Source: Saprospiraceae bacterium
Lineage (GTDB): Bacteria > Bacteroidota > Bacteroidia > Chitinophagales > Saprospiraceae
Length of the DNA stretch: 64,000 bases
Assembly: GCA_013214355.1 (NCBI GenBank)
Contig: JABSSL010000010.1
Location: forward strand, 1 to 64,000
Direction: 5' to 3'
The position numbers and the translations under genes are program-made. This document shows, piece after piece, positions 27,560-37,093 of the stretch; the first letter of the stretch is position 1, and each line of letters opens with the position of its first letter. The notes below the pieces were generated by a model. That model was not told the origin of the DNA. It saw nothing but the letters and a program-made list of their open reading frames with translations, and ran no database searches.

Positions 27560-28552
27560 ATGAAACATTTAAGTATCATTTTACCTGCCGGCGCAGCCAT
27601 TCTAGATACAATTGTTGGTACCTACAATCTTTTCAAAATGGCCAATAGCTACTCCAAAAAATTAGGCTTGCGGGAGGATGACCTCTTCCAGGTCGATTTG
27701 GTAGGTGTAAATGATCAGGCTCGATCTTATCAAGGTCTATTCCAAGTAAAGCCTACTCGAACAATAGACGAGCTTAAACAGACTGATCTGATCATCATTT
27801 CTGGGATCACCGGAAATTTGGACAATGAAATCATTAATAATCAAGCCTTCATTGATTGGATTAGGCAATGCCGGGTTCAACACGGAACGGAAGTCGCCAG
27901 CTTGTGTCGGAGTGCTTTCATACTAGCAGAAACGGGCCTACTCAATGGGAAGGATTGCGCGACACATTGGATTGTTCAACAAAAGTTTGCGCAGCAATAC
28001 CCCAAGGTCAATCTAGTATCTGATAAGATTATCTGCGAAGACAACGAGATTTATTCCAGCGGTGGGGCCTACTCCTTTCTCAACCTAATCTTGTATTTAA
28101 TCGAAAAATACTACGGTAGAGAAGTGGCCATCTTCTGTTCTAAAGTAGCAGAAATTGAGGTGGATCGCTTCAACCAAGATCAGTTTGCCATTTTCAATGG
28201 ACAAAAAGATCATTCGGACGAGGTGATCGAGGAAGCGCAACTCTACATTGAAGAAAAGTTTGAAGAAAAATTGAGTGTAAAGGAATTGGCAAGAAAATTT
28301 GCGATTAGCGACCGTAATTTCATCAGGAGATTTAAGAAGGCTACGATGAACACCCCTTCAGAATACATTCAGCGAGTCAGGATTGAGGCAGCTAAAAAGA
28401 GCTTGGAATCGTCGGTCTTAAACGTCAACGAGGTCATGTACAATGTAGGTTATATGGATGAGAAGGCTTTCAGAAGAGTCTTTAAGAAATACACAGGTCT
28501 ATCTCCGATCGAATACCGCTACAAATACAATCGGGAGATGGCCTTTGCTTAG
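27560..28552 (+). CDS. GlxA-type AraC regulator with DJ-1/PfpI domain
   Basis: The 330-residue regulator has an N-terminal DJ-1/PfpI-like domain (about 1-195) with SLCRSAFILAETGLL, where the nucleophile-elbow Cys is kept, and CATHW. A C-terminal AraC DNA-binding domain (about 220-325) follows, with VKELARKFAISDRNFIRRF and VNEVMYNVGYMDEKAFRRVF. I start it at ATG 27560 rather than an upstream in-frame TTG because a -7 box overlaps the latter. Similar proteins control small stress or metabolic operons. The divergent ABM-fold gene and the shared palindrome make that gene the best candidate target. Confidence 0.87.
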   Translation: MKHLSIILPAGAAILDTIVGTYNLFKMANSYSKKLGLREDDLFQVDLVGVNDQARSYQGLFQVKPTRTIDELKQTDLIIISGITGNLDNEIINNQAFIDWIRQCRVQHGTEVASLCRSAFILAETGLLNGKDCATHWIVQQKFAQQYPKVNLVSDKIICEDNEIYSSGGAYSFLNLILYLIEKYYGREVAIFCSKVAEIEVDRFNQDQFAIFNGQKDHSDEVIEEAQLYIEEKFEEKLSVKELARKFAISDRNFIRRFKKATMNTPSEYIQRVRIEAAKKSLESSVLNVNEVMYNVGYMDEKAFRRVFKKYTGLSPIEYRYKYNREMAFA

Positions 28553-28564
28553 TTAAGGGGATAT

Positions 28565-28603
28565 CACAGCTCACCCCCTGAATTATCCAAGAGTTGAGCT
28601 GTG
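28565..28603. terminator. Inverted repeat between convergent genes
   Basis: CACAGCTCA (28565-28573) and TGAGCTGTG (28595-28603) are perfect 9-base inverted repeats with a 21-base spacer, lying between genes that end at 28552 and 28648. A bidirectional terminator is the simplest reading. Confidence 0.4.
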
Positions 28604-28647
28604 TACTATTTAAACCTAAGGGTTCAGGACTGCGGTCCTTTGCTAGG

Positions 28648-30453
28648 CTATAATTTTTCCTTAAGCACTTTTTTGGCATTTTCATTGGAAGGATCCAATT
28701 CCAATGATTTCTCATAGTTCCTTTTCGCCTTTACTTTATTGCCCTGCAACAGATAGCCCTCTCCCAAACTATCATATGCATTAGCACTATTCGGGAAAAA
28801 GGATACATTTATTTCAAATGTGGCAATGGCTGCTTCAACCTCCCTGCTTTGCAAAAATCGATACCCTTGCCCATTGATAAATTGCTCTTTGGCAGAATCG
28901 GGAAATGGCAAATTAGCGTATAACATCTTTAGCTCTTCTATTTTACCCGATTTGAAGAGTTCTAGTGGATGGATGGGATTATCGGCAATCTTACTGAGTG
29001 AAAAAACAGGTCCTTCAGTGTCTCCTTCTACGACCATGGCCAGTACGGAGACGCCCTCTACTTCTTGGTATTGAAATAATAATCCATATTCATCCATTCC
29101 ATAGCTATTTTCTGCAATTCTATATAATTCCGCGGTGGGTTGACCCGCAAATTCAGGCATCCATAATTTCCCGTCTTTCCACTCTATACTCATTAGCTCC
29201 TGAAAAGGTGATATATATAGACCGACCATTCGTTTCTGAGCAGAGTCATCAATCTCCATGGCTCTCGCTAAGTATGGATTTGGGTTCTTCCATGAGTAGG
29301 CTTTAATAATACTATTTCGGAGTTTATCTAAAACCGGAATCCTTACCCCATTCGGGCCGTTACCGAAGAAAGCAATTCCGTTACCATCTTCCATCGTAGC
29401 GTAAATGTGACCGCCAGTACCTGTATTTGCACCTCCATGCGAAAACCAAGAACGATTGCCCATCCGATGATACCGCTCCCATCCCATGCTCCAGCCACCT
29501 ACTCCGCGAGTTGTTTCCACAGTCGTGACCCTTTTAGCCACTTTTGTAGAGATAACTTTCGAGGGTCGGGCAGCAAGGGCCAGTTGAAGCTCAATGAGCA
29601 ACTTAGCCATATCTGTGGGCGTGCTCCACATGCCAGAGGCTGCTGTTTGAGGACAGATTGGGATGCCTGTTTTGATTACCTCCCCCTGCTCATTATGCAC
29701 CTTCGCCACGTTGCTGAGAAATTTTGCATGTCCGTCTTGATACATGGTAGTATGATGCATACCTAATGGGCGAAACAGATATTCTTCGGCCAATTCCGGC
29801 AACGTTTTACCTAAGTGATCCTCCAATGCCATTTGTGCCACGGAATAACCTCCCCCACTGTAGTTCCAAACCGTACCTGGCTTGCTTACTACATGTACCG
29901 GCTGATCATAACGGGGCAGCTTACCCTCCACACTTTCAAGCAAACTTGGCACATCATCACCTAGATAAAAATCAGCAAAACCATGCTGTGTTGTACCAGC
30001 CGTGTGGCTGAGCAAATGTCGGAAGGTGACAGGTGTTTTTCGCGTCAGATCATTTTCTTCGAGTTTCCAGCGCTTCAAATACTTGTTAACAGGTGTATCT
30101 AAGTCGATCAAGCCTTTTTCCTCTAGCATCACCAATAAGGTGGCTGTTATCGGTTTACTAATGGACGCGGTAGAAAAAGCAGTTTCATGATCAATTTTCT
30201 CCTTTCTTTCTGTGCTTTTATGGCCCCAAGTTCTACTCCAGGCCACTTCATAGTTTTCGAAAACGACCACACTTAGGCCAATCAGCCCATATTGCTTCAT
30301 GGCTTCTTCTACAGTAAAGTAGCTTCCTTCAGCGCCCTGCAGGTGTGTAATGGCCTTTTCCTTCTTTGAGTTTGTTTGTCCGAAGCCAGCAGGCTTAGCA
30401 AAGATTCCAGTCAAGAGAATAATCAGTAAAAATGTTTTCCTTAGTCGGGTCAT
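28648..30453 (-). CDS. Serine hydrolase (class C beta-lactamase fold) with TPR tail
   Basis: This secreted protein has a signal peptide (MTRLRKTFLLIILLTGIFA) followed by a beta-lactamase/DD-peptidase-like domain. The SxxK nucleophile is in STASISKPITA, the second motif is YSGGGYS, and the third is HGGANTG. The last 60 residues form tetratricopeptide-like repeats (NAYDSLGEGYLLQGN). I start it at 30453 because the signal peptide begins there; an in-frame ATG at 30501 adds 16 unlikely residues. Such proteins are usually esterases or D-aminopeptidases rather than beta-lactamases. The natural substrate is unknown. It is divergent from a LytS-type kinase gene. Confidence 0.87.
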   Translation of the reverse strand: MTRLRKTFLLIILLTGIFAKPAGFGQTNSKKEKAITHLQGAEGSYFTVEEAMKQYGLIGLSVVVFENYEVAWSRTWGHKSTERKEKIDHETAFSTASISKPITATLLVMLEEKGLIDLDTPVNKYLKRWKLEENDLTRKTPVTFRHLLSHTAGTTQHGFADFYLGDDVPSLLESVEGKLPRYDQPVHVVSKPGTVWNYSGGGYSVAQMALEDHLGKTLPELAEEYLFRPLGMHHTTMYQDGHAKFLSNVAKVHNEQGEVIKTGIPICPQTAASGMWSTPTDMAKLLIELQLALAARPSKVISTKVAKRVTTVETTRGVGGWSMGWERYHRMGNRSWFSHGGANTGTGGHIYATMEDGNGIAFFGNGPNGVRIPVLDKLRNSIIKAYSWKNPNPYLARAMEIDDSAQKRMVGLYISPFQELMSIEWKDGKLWMPEFAGQPTAELYRIAENSYGMDEYGLLFQYQEVEGVSVLAMVVEGDTEGPVFSLSKIADNPIHPLELFKSGKIEELKMLYANLPFPDSAKEQFINGQGYRFLQSREVEAAIATFEINVSFFPNSANAYDSLGEGYLLQGNKVKAKRNYEKSLELDPSNENAKKVLKEKL

Positions 30454-30617
30454 GTCGTTTGAAATTAAATTATAGAGAGGTGTGCTGCTATCAGCAGCCA
30501 CCGTTTACACTACAAGGCTACTGCAAATCGTGGGGATAGGAAATGGATAGCTTGCCAACTGCTCACCCCGCTTGCCAACTGCACCTCCGGGCGCTAAAGA
30601 ACTTGTATTTTGGAGCA

Positions 30618-32312
30618 ATGAAATCATCTCTTATGCGAATCCAATACCTTGCGCTGCTCTACTTAGGATGCAGTATCGTAGCCTGCTCGCCGGAAGGTGC
30701 TCATGCTGAATTCCCCGTGAGAGTGATGCAAAAGGCAGGTGACAACTCATCTTGGAGTAGTCCAACGTTCGATGATAGACATTGGCGATCAGATGCCACG
30801 GGAAGCCGGGATTCAATCTTTTGGCTTCGAGTACATTTTGATTTAACACAGTCGTTAAAACCAAACCGAAATCGAGGCATACTGATTTTTGGACTTGGAG
30901 CTCAGGAACTGTATTGGGATGGAGTATGGATCGGCAAGAATGGAAGCCCTGGATCTACAGCCGAAGAAGAACGTCCGGGGCAATTGAGCAACTACTTTAT
31001 GATACCGGATTCATTGGGTCAGGTCGGAAGGCATGTGTTAGCGATGCGGTGTTCGCAACAGCATGAAGAAAGCAGCGAACGTTTTCTACAAATAGTGGTC
31101 TCCGACTATTTCGAAATGCTTCGGTACCCTTTGATTGTTACTGGCTTCATGCATATACTTGCAGGAGCTTATCTCTTGGCTGGAATCTATTTCTTATTTC
31201 TCTTTTTCACTTATCGCAAAGAAGCTACTGTCTTTATTTTCGGGATCATTTGCTTGATCTTCTTCAGTCTTATTCTACTCGAATACTTGAAGTTCTATGT
31301 ACTTTATCCTTACACTTGGCATTATCCCCGTTTGAAGTTAATTGGTTGGTTGACTATGGCTGCCGCCTTCTTAGTTCCCTCGTATTTCGGACTACAGTTT
31401 AGATTTCCCAAATTGAAATGGGTTCTAGGAGGGTACCTATTCATACTGATGGCCTTCTACTATCTGATGTTAGGGCAACATGACAATACGGCCAGAATGA
31501 TGGGTCGATGCATGTGGATCTTCTCCTTGACGATCGTTGCTTATGGAGCTTTTCAATCTGAAAAAGGAGCACCCTTAGTTTTGATAGGATTGCTCTGCAG
31601 CGCGGTGATTGACCGCTTCTTCATTTATGATATCAGCCTATACAGCAGTTTTACCATCATCGTCTTTTCGATGTTCTACCTGCTAACCCTTCGCGGCAAA
31701 GCCCAACAAGAAGCTTATACGGATTCCCTATTGCTATCCGCTCGACTTAAGAATGAATTATTGAAGAAACATATACAGCCACATTTTCTGATGAACACCC
31801 TTACTAGCCTGATCGACTGGGTAGAAGAATCCCCACAAGAAGGTGTGAAATTTATGGAAGCCTTAGCCGATGAATTTGATATCTTAAACCAGGTGGCAGA
31901 TCATCGCCTTATCCCCATTGGCCAAGAAATTCAACTCTGCAAAAGCCACTTAGTTGTCATGGGATATCGCAAAGAAATAGACTATCAATGGGAAGAGGAG
32001 GGCATTGACTTTGCAGATACCATCCCCCCTGCCTTGATCCATACTGTCCTTGAGAACGGTATTACGCACAACCTCCCTCGGATAGACGGCACAGTGGGCT
32101 TTAAGCTGCAATTTAAACGAACGGATCACGAACGTTGCTATACCTTATTGACCTATGGACAAAACCGCCGCTCTCAGGGAGCTATAAAGAAAGGAACTGG
32201 CTTCCGCTATATCGAATCCCGTTTACGGGAAAGCTATGGTGAAAAGTGGAAGCTAAGTGCGGAAGCTATTCCAGAAGGCTGGATGACACAAATCAAAATT
32301 TACGCCCCATGA
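30618..32312 (+). CDS. LytS/YehU-type membrane sensor histidine kinase
   Basis: The 564-residue sensor has an N-terminal signal/lipobox-like segment (LLYLGCSIVAC), then an extracytoplasmic jelly-roll region with ELYWDGVWIGKNG. Six to seven membrane helices follow (about 175-375). The C-terminal His_kinase domain has KKHIQPHFLMNTLTSLIDW, with the phospho-accepting His, and a degenerate ATPase region with PPALIHTVLENGITHN. I start at 30618 (GGAG 8 bases upstream); an in-frame ATG at 30543 adds 25 residues without signal character. The stop overlaps the ATG of the LytTR regulator gene (ATGA), which marks them as a two-component pair. Confidence 0.87.
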   Translation: MKSSLMRIQYLALLYLGCSIVACSPEGAHAEFPVRVMQKAGDNSSWSSPTFDDRHWRSDATGSRDSIFWLRVHFDLTQSLKPNRNRGILIFGLGAQELYWDGVWIGKNGSPGSTAEEERPGQLSNYFMIPDSLGQVGRHVLAMRCSQQHEESSERFLQIVVSDYFEMLRYPLIVTGFMHILAGAYLLAGIYFLFLFFTYRKEATVFIFGIICLIFFSLILLEYLKFYVLYPYTWHYPRLKLIGWLTMAAAFLVPSYFGLQFRFPKLKWVLGGYLFILMAFYYLMLGQHDNTARMMGRCMWIFSLTIVAYGAFQSEKGAPLVLIGLLCSAVIDRFFIYDISLYSSFTIIVFSMFYLLTLRGKAQQEAYTDSLLLSARLKNELLKKHIQPHFLMNTLTSLIDWVEESPQEGVKFMEALADEFDILNQVADHRLIPIGQEIQLCKSHLVVMGYRKEIDYQWEEEGIDFADTIPPALIHTVLENGITHNLPRIDGTVGFKLQFKRTDHERCYTLLTYGQNRRSQGAIKKGTGFRYIESRLRESYGEKWKLSAEAIPEGWMTQIKIYAP

Positions 32313-33004
32313 AAATTCTAGTCGTGGAAGATGAGAGGCGCATTGCTCGTCGCATAGAACGCATGACGCGGGACTTTTTTAATGACAAACTAGATCAACT
32401 CTGGCGAGTAGATGCCATAGATGCTGCCCAGGAATTTCTTACTAAGCAATCGATAGATTTATTGTTATTGGACCTTAATTTGAACGGCAGGGATGGCTTT
32501 GAGATTCTGCAGACCGTCAATGCAGCCTCCTTTCACACCATTGTCATTTCTGCTTACAAAGAACAGGCTATCACTGCCTTCGAATATGGAGTATTAGATT
32601 TTATTCCTAAGCCTTTCGATCAAAAGCGACTAGAGAAGGCATTGATGCGTCTCACGCAAAAACAAGCTACGGCAGAAGGTCTTCGGTTTTTAGTGGTGAA
32701 GAAACGTCAAAATCTTCGTTTGATTGACCTAGCAGATGTCCTGTACATCCAAGGAGCCGACATCTATGCACAATTGCATTTGCGGGATGGAACAACTGTG
32801 CTTCACAACAAATCACTTGATCGTTTAAGTCAGTTATTACCTCCCTCCTTTCTTCGTATCCATAAATCCTTCCTCGTACCTAAGCGAGAAGCTCGTGAAC
32901 TCATCATCCAAGCTGGTGGCAAATACCAACTCCGTTTACAAAATGGCGAGCTCCTGCCAGTCGGGCGAACACGGTACAAGGAGGTAAAAAGTAGGTGGTT
33001 TTAA
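32309..33004 (+). CDS. LytTR-family response regulator
   Basis: A 231-residue response regulator. The receiver domain runs MKILVVEDE to about residue 120, with the phospho-acceptor Asp in LLLLDLNLNG and K in FIPKPFD. The LytTR DNA-binding domain (about 130-230) has LRLIDLADVLYIQGADIYAQL, FLRIHKSFLVP and PVGRTRYKEVK. The start overlaps the stop of the partner kinase (ATGA). In this family autoregulation and control of nearby membrane or secreted protein genes are usual; the divergent serine hydrolase is a candidate target, by position only. Confidence 0.92.
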   Translation: MKILVVEDERRIARRIERMTRDFFNDKLDQLWRVDAIDAAQEFLTKQSIDLLLLDLNLNGRDGFEILQTVNAASFHTIVISAYKEQAITAFEYGVLDFIPKPFDQKRLEKALMRLTQKQATAEGLRFLVVKKRQNLRLIDLADVLYIQGADIYAQLHLRDGTTVLHNKSLDRLSQLLPPSFLRIHKSFLVPKREARELIIQAGGKYQLRLQNGELLPVGRTRYKEVKSRWF

Positions 33005-33014
33005 ATCCTCAAGG

Positions 33015-33413
33015 TTAAGAACTTCCATTGAGCTTCTGGTTAAAGGCTAAAAAGTAGTTATTGCAATCTTTAATGGTAAAAGAGCGATCTCCCCAGAATT
33101 GATCTTGAATAGGCTCTACAATAGTTACACCAGCCTCGGTCAATTTCTGGTAGTATTCATCAATATTGGATGCATATAACCTGATCCAGAAATAAACGCC
33201 CCCACCTTCCAAATTTGCCTGCGTAGGATTCAAATTCAACATCAAGGTAGATCCTTCAAAGCTGACTTGAGCATTCACCGCTATCCCTTCTGGGGATTGC
33301 TGCCGGAAGTGCTCCGTAAATTGCAGCACATGCTGATAGTAATCAGCCGTCTTGTCAATATCAGCAACAGGCAACACAGGTAGGATTCCTTTCGGAAATT
33401 GTTGTTCTTCCAT
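33015..33413 (-). CDS. VOC superfamily (glyoxalase/bleomycin-resistance-like) protein
   Basis: The 132-residue protein has the paired beta-alpha-beta-beta-beta layout of VOC proteins: LPVADIDKTADYYQHVLQF (about 14-32) opens the first module. The second module holds GVYFWIRLYASNIDEYYQKL and ends with DCNNYFLAFNQ. Function could be dioxygenase, isomerase or antibiotic binding; sequence does not decide. It is convergent with the LytTR gene, 10 bases apart. Confidence 0.8.
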   Translation of the reverse strand: MEEQQFPKGILPVLPVADIDKTADYYQHVLQFTEHFRQQSPEGIAVNAQVSFEGSTLMLNLNPTQANLEGGGVYFWIRLYASNIDEYYQKLTEAGVTIVEPIQDQFWGDRSFTIKDCNNYFLAFNQKLNGSS

Positions 33414-33496
33414 TATGTAAATCTTAAATGGTGATTGAATGATAGAACAAATCTACGATCCAGGAATTTCTAAGAATTGACATATTGCGTCAAACC

Positions 33497-34795
33497 CTAT
33501 GCATGCATTACGGTGGTCGTTTTCTCCTTTTTCTGGCGTATCCTAAAATAGAAAAATGCCAATAAGCTAAGGGCCACAATCAGTATCCCAATCACATAGG
33601 AAACCTTTAGAATGAAGTCCAACCAATCCAGATCGGGACTGCTGAAATTCTTATAGAAAAGAATACCTACGCTTCCCAGGTAGCCGAAGGCATCGGCGAC
33701 ATACATCAAGAATCCTATATTACTCTGATATCTAAACAAGGCAATCCAACGCTCAAATAACATCGTATGATAACTCACATAGGAGAGATACATGCCAAAA
33801 CCCACTAAAATCATCCAGGCCGCAGGGTGCAATAATTCTAGCTGGAAAAGGTAGGTAGTTAGCAATAGTAAAAGGCCACCCAGCAAGATCATGAAAATAT
33901 TGGCGTAAAAGGCCACTTGGTTGTTTTTGATCACAATCATCAGGGCAATAATCACAAATACGCTGATGGCAATGGGAAGTTCAGCCGTCAGTAGGACCTC
34001 AGGAGTATCTGCGTAGCCCAATCCTGCCCATAGCTCCACCGCAAAGTTATCACGCAGATCGCGGAAGATGGTTAAGGCTGTATACACCAATACCATCAAG
34101 ATTATCCCCGGGGCAAAGGATCGGAAAAAAGCCCAACGTTGAGCACGATCCATTGGGATCCGCTTGGTTCTCTCCGCTTCATCTTCTTCGCTAGGAGGCG
34201 GTATTTTGCTTAGCATCCATACACCTAATAATAAGGTAGGGACAAACAATAGCCCGGTCAGAAAAGGCATCCAGAATTCAGAAATACCATAGCTTTCGAC
34301 GAAGGTCTTACCGACGGCTTTAACCAATCCTGAGGCAACAATAAAACTAGCACTCATACCCGCACCGAGCAATTCGGTATTGCGACGCCCCTCCAGAAAA
34401 CTGAAAACAAGCCCCCAAATCATGCCCAAGGGCAAGCCATTAAGAAACAACCAGATAAAGTTGTAGGGATAGGGGGTAAGGGCGAATAATAGTAAAGCGC
34501 CCCAAGCTATCCCGATCAGGCCCAGAATGCTCAATACCCGGCGGCCAGGAGTCATCTCAGAAACGACTCGGATTCCGATGAACTTGGAAAGCATATACCC
34601 CAACACCTGAGTGGTAATGAGAATAATCTTGTAGTCCACGCCCCACAGCTGCATATCTGCATACACCCCGGCCGTAAAGGGCTTACGAAAGGCGTACATG
34701 CTGCAATAGGTAATGAAGGCAGCTGACATGCAGAAAACAGAAAAGAAAAGCCCAGATCGAAGTTCGAGCTGGCGACGAGAAAGAAGCTTTGACAT
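33497..34795 (-). CDS. DUF5690 membrane protein resembling organophosphate antiporters
   Basis: The 432-residue protein has about twelve membrane helices and matches what I know as DUF5690. Its first helix ends in YCSMYAFRKPFTAG, which resembles the Y-x(3)-Y-x2-RK-x-F signature of GlpT/UhpT/UhpC-type organophosphate:phosphate antiporters of the major facilitator superfamily. Between helices 6 and 7 is a charged loop (PPPSEEDEAERTKRIP), as in MFS proteins. It probably transports an organophosphate or phosphonate, by inference. The next genes on the strand are a phosphodiester glycosidase and a phosphonate-type dehydrogenase, which supports this. Confidence 0.75.
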   Translation of the reverse strand: MSKLLSRRQLELRSGLFFSVFCMSAAFITYCSMYAFRKPFTAGVYADMQLWGVDYKIILITTQVLGYMLSKFIGIRVVSEMTPGRRVLSILGLIGIAWGALLLFALTPYPYNFIWLFLNGLPLGMIWGLVFSFLEGRRNTELLGAGMSASFIVASGLVKAVGKTFVESYGISEFWMPFLTGLLFVPTLLLGVWMLSKIPPPSEEDEAERTKRIPMDRAQRWAFFRSFAPGIILMVLVYTALTIFRDLRDNFAVELWAGLGYADTPEVLLTAELPIAISVFVIIALMIVIKNNQVAFYANIFMILLGGLLLLLTTYLFQLELLHPAAWMILVGFGMYLSYVSYHTMLFERWIALFRYQSNIGFLMYVADAFGYLGSVGILFYKNFSSPDLDWLDFILKVSYVIGILIVALSLLAFFYFRIRQKKEKTTTVMHA

Positions 34796-34859
34796 TAGCT
34801 ACTATTTTCTGGATTTGGAAATAGCAACCCTATATTTTATGATCACACGAATATACTGG

Positions 34860-35699
34860 TCAGTGCACTAAAATTGCATTGGCAACGACTCTTTCTCCGG
34901 CAGCATCGAATTTTTTATTATCCGAGGGATGACTAACCACCCCTATTCCCTTTACCCACATGGTCGTGGATCCACCACCGTCCAAGTTGATAGCCCGATC
35001 ACACCTCAACATCTTGAGTAAGGTCGTCAGTTCAGGCAAGGACATACCCTGCGCCTGCGCATTCCTACCATCTACCGCCACGAGCAGCGCTTGACCGTTT
35101 TTGCGGGTACAAGCACAAGTTCGGGGATGCCTTCGGTTACTAAAATTGTTGTCAGGTAGGTCACTTTCTTGGCCATTTTGTAGCAATAATGGTCCGGTAT
35201 ATAGAATACCTCTCCAATCATCTTTCTGCAAAGTAGTCGAATCGGGCTTCGCTAAGATGCGAAGCCGCCCCTTTTCGGTGATGGCCAGCGCAGCTGTAGT
35301 AATGACCGAGTTCTTTGAGGAATTCTTAGCAATTACTTCCTGCCCAACCTCTAGGTAAGTTACTGAGCCCCCCTTTCGCATATCAAAGAATCCTGCATTA
35401 ACCGCAGCCAATGCCTTTGCTTCCATTCCAAACTGACTGGTAGGCTTTAGCGCCTGCTTCTCATAAGCTATGGATACTTTCCGGCCCTTTTTGATCTCCA
35501 AAACGCTCAAGGATTGCTGTGAATCAAACAAGGTATTTGACTTCCAGATGAAAAGCTTCAGCCCTTTTGCCAGCTTCTTCTTCGTCATCAACGTTGCCTC
35601 TTTTGGCAAACGCATGGATTGGGCGTTACCAACCTCCATGCAAATGCTCAGGCAAAGAACCAGTGATATATTAATCCAAATGGCCGTTTTTCGCTGCAT
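34860..35699 (-). CDS. Secreted phosphodiester glycosidase (NAGPA/DUF2233 family)
   Basis: A 279-residue protein with a signal peptide (1-26). It contains the NAGPA-like fold with AVNAGFFDM (about 98-106), TGPLLLQNG, CTRKNGQALLVAVDGR and the key block INLDGGGSTTMWV (about 238-250). The family hydrolyses phosphodiester-linked sugars (uncovering enzyme type) and some members act on cell-wall or exopolysaccharide phosphodiesters. It lies between the DUF5690 transporter and the Zn dehydrogenase, all on the minus strand, which suggests use of sugar phosphodiesters or phosphonates. It may be outer-membrane or periplasmic; no lipobox is clear. Confidence 0.85.
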   Translation of the reverse strand: MQRKTAIWINISLVLCLSICMEVGNAQSMRLPKEATLMTKKKLAKGLKLFIWKSNTLFDSQQSLSVLEIKKGRKVSIAYEKQALKPTSQFGMEAKALAAVNAGFFDMRKGGSVTYLEVGQEVIAKNSSKNSVITTAALAITEKGRLRILAKPDSTTLQKDDWRGILYTGPLLLQNGQESDLPDNNFSNRRHPRTCACTRKNGQALLVAVDGRNAQAQGMSLPELTTLLKMLRCDRAINLDGGGSTTMWVKGIGVVSHPSDNKKFDAAGERVVANAILVH

Positions 35700-35730
35700 A
35701 TCGTCAGAGAATTATGTGAAGTGCTAAATA

Positions 35731-36816
35731 CTAAGAGATCTTCAAACCCACCCGAAATGGATTTTTTGCCAAAGCGTATTCAAAGGCTTCATTCACTTGA
35801 TCCAAGGAAAAACAATCGTGAATCAAATCGGCAAATGGGAATCGATCATAGTTTTTTTCAATAAAATCGACAGCTGCTACAAAATCATCTTGGTTGTAAT
35901 TATGCAGGCCTTTTATCGTCCACAGTTTTCTTATGACCTGTTCGGCATCAATATGGACTTGGGAGTGAGGGTGGGTCGCTCCTACCCACACAGCCGTTCC
36001 ACCGATAGCAAGCACTTTCAAGGTTGATTCCATAGCAAGCCCCACGCCGCTAAATTCCAGAACGAGATGTACGGTTTGGCTTTCGCCTAGTTGATCAGCT
36101 AAATCCTGTTCCCAACCTTCCTGCACGGCGATAGTGATATCCGCACCAAAGGATTTGGCTTGCTGTAGCCTTTCCTCATTTGGGTCCAAGGCTACTACCC
36201 TACCCGCGCCGCTGGCCTTGCACATAGCACAAGCCACTACCCCTAGCATACCGGCACCGGATATCAACACCGTCTTAGTTTTCAGCGCACCAGCCAGGCG
36301 CAGGCTTCCAGCCACAGTGGACATTGCGCAATTGATCGTCGATGCTACTCCCAATGGAATAGCTTCGTCAATCTTTGCCAAAGGTGTGTTGCTTCGAATG
36401 ATCGTATGACCTGCTAAACCGCCATGCAAATTCTCCTCTTCACTGATGCGCTCATGCCCATACTTGAAGAGATCTGCGGCTTTCTGTGGGATGCCTTGAG
36501 TAGATAAAGGATCGGTTGGATCACTGGCGTAAATGGCCCAGGAGACTCGATCTCCGATTTGTAGCTCATCCCCTCTGGCATCTATTCTAGGATGATCCTC
36601 GGCAAAGCCTTCAATTCTTCCGACAATCTCATGCCCCAAAATGGTAGGTGTCTTCTCTTTTCGTTTGCCCACGAAGGTATTTAAGTCGCTACGACAGAGT
36701 GTGACATACTCGTTTCTGACGAGCAGTTCCCCTGATTTCAAGCTGGGAATGTTTGTATGTTGAATGGAAAAGGGTTTCCCCGAAGCGGTAAAGACAGCGA
36801 TTTTGCTACTCTGCAT
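35731..36816 (-). CDS. MDR-family alcohol dehydrogenase, phosphonate-associated type
   Basis: The 361-residue medium-chain dehydrogenase has catalytic Zn ligands C41 (TLCRSD) and H62-E63 (LGHEIVG), and a Rossmann motif GAGMLGVVA (about 191-199). It resembles the dehydrogenases associated with phosphonate catabolism (HpnZ-type), which have QKC-x-slfKYGHE. Here the block reads IPQKAADLFKYGHE: the loop is kept but the cysteines of the structural Zn lobe are gone. NAD-dependent oxidation of an alcohol is expected, with substrate unknown. It shares a strand with DUF5690 and the phosphodiester glycosidase and is divergent from pckA. Confidence 0.8.
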   Translation of the reverse strand: MQSSKIAVFTASGKPFSIQHTNIPSLKSGELLVRNEYVTLCRSDLNTFVGKRKEKTPTILGHEIVGRIEGFAEDHPRIDARGDELQIGDRVSWAIYASDPTDPLSTQGIPQKAADLFKYGHERISEEENLHGGLAGHTIIRSNTPLAKIDEAIPLGVASTINCAMSTVAGSLRLAGALKTKTVLISGAGMLGVVACAMCKASGAGRVVALDPNEERLQQAKSFGADITIAVQEGWEQDLADQLGESQTVHLVLEFSGVGLAMESTLKVLAIGGTAVWVGATHPHSQVHIDAEQVIRKLWTIKGLHNYNQDDFVAAVDFIEKNYDRFPFADLIHDCFSLDQVNEAFEYALAKNPFRVGLKIS

Positions 36817-37012
36817 GATTTCGACTTTGAAGATTAAGAAAATTGCACGGTAGCCCGCAGCAATGATACAAAATTATGAAGCAGATACTGCGTTAAATTT
36901 AAGTGAAGATTACAAGCGCTACCTTCTCTATATGCCACAAGAGAAATTCAAACACTGACAAAAGTCAGTCCTTACCCTAAGGTTTGTAACCCCAAAGAGA
37001 AAGTAGTCACCA

Positions 37013-37020
37013 TAACTTTG
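37013..37020 (+). promoter_or_regulatory. -7 element of pckA
   Basis: TAACTTTG matches TAnnTTTG and would give a 5' leader of roughly 65 bases before the pckA start at 37094. A TTTG at 36983-36986 is the nearest -33 candidate but the spacing (26) is long. Confidence 0.45.
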
Positions 37021-37093
37021 AATTGTAAAGAATGAGATATCGATCTCACATTTACGACTTCAATTTTATTGTTGTTCATTAAAACTGCTTCCT

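Noticed and set aside
28648-30453. True class C beta-lactamase conferring resistance
   Set aside because: SxxK, the Y motif and HxG are present, but the TPR tail and YSGGGY motif fit esterase/peptidase relatives, so resistance is not supported.
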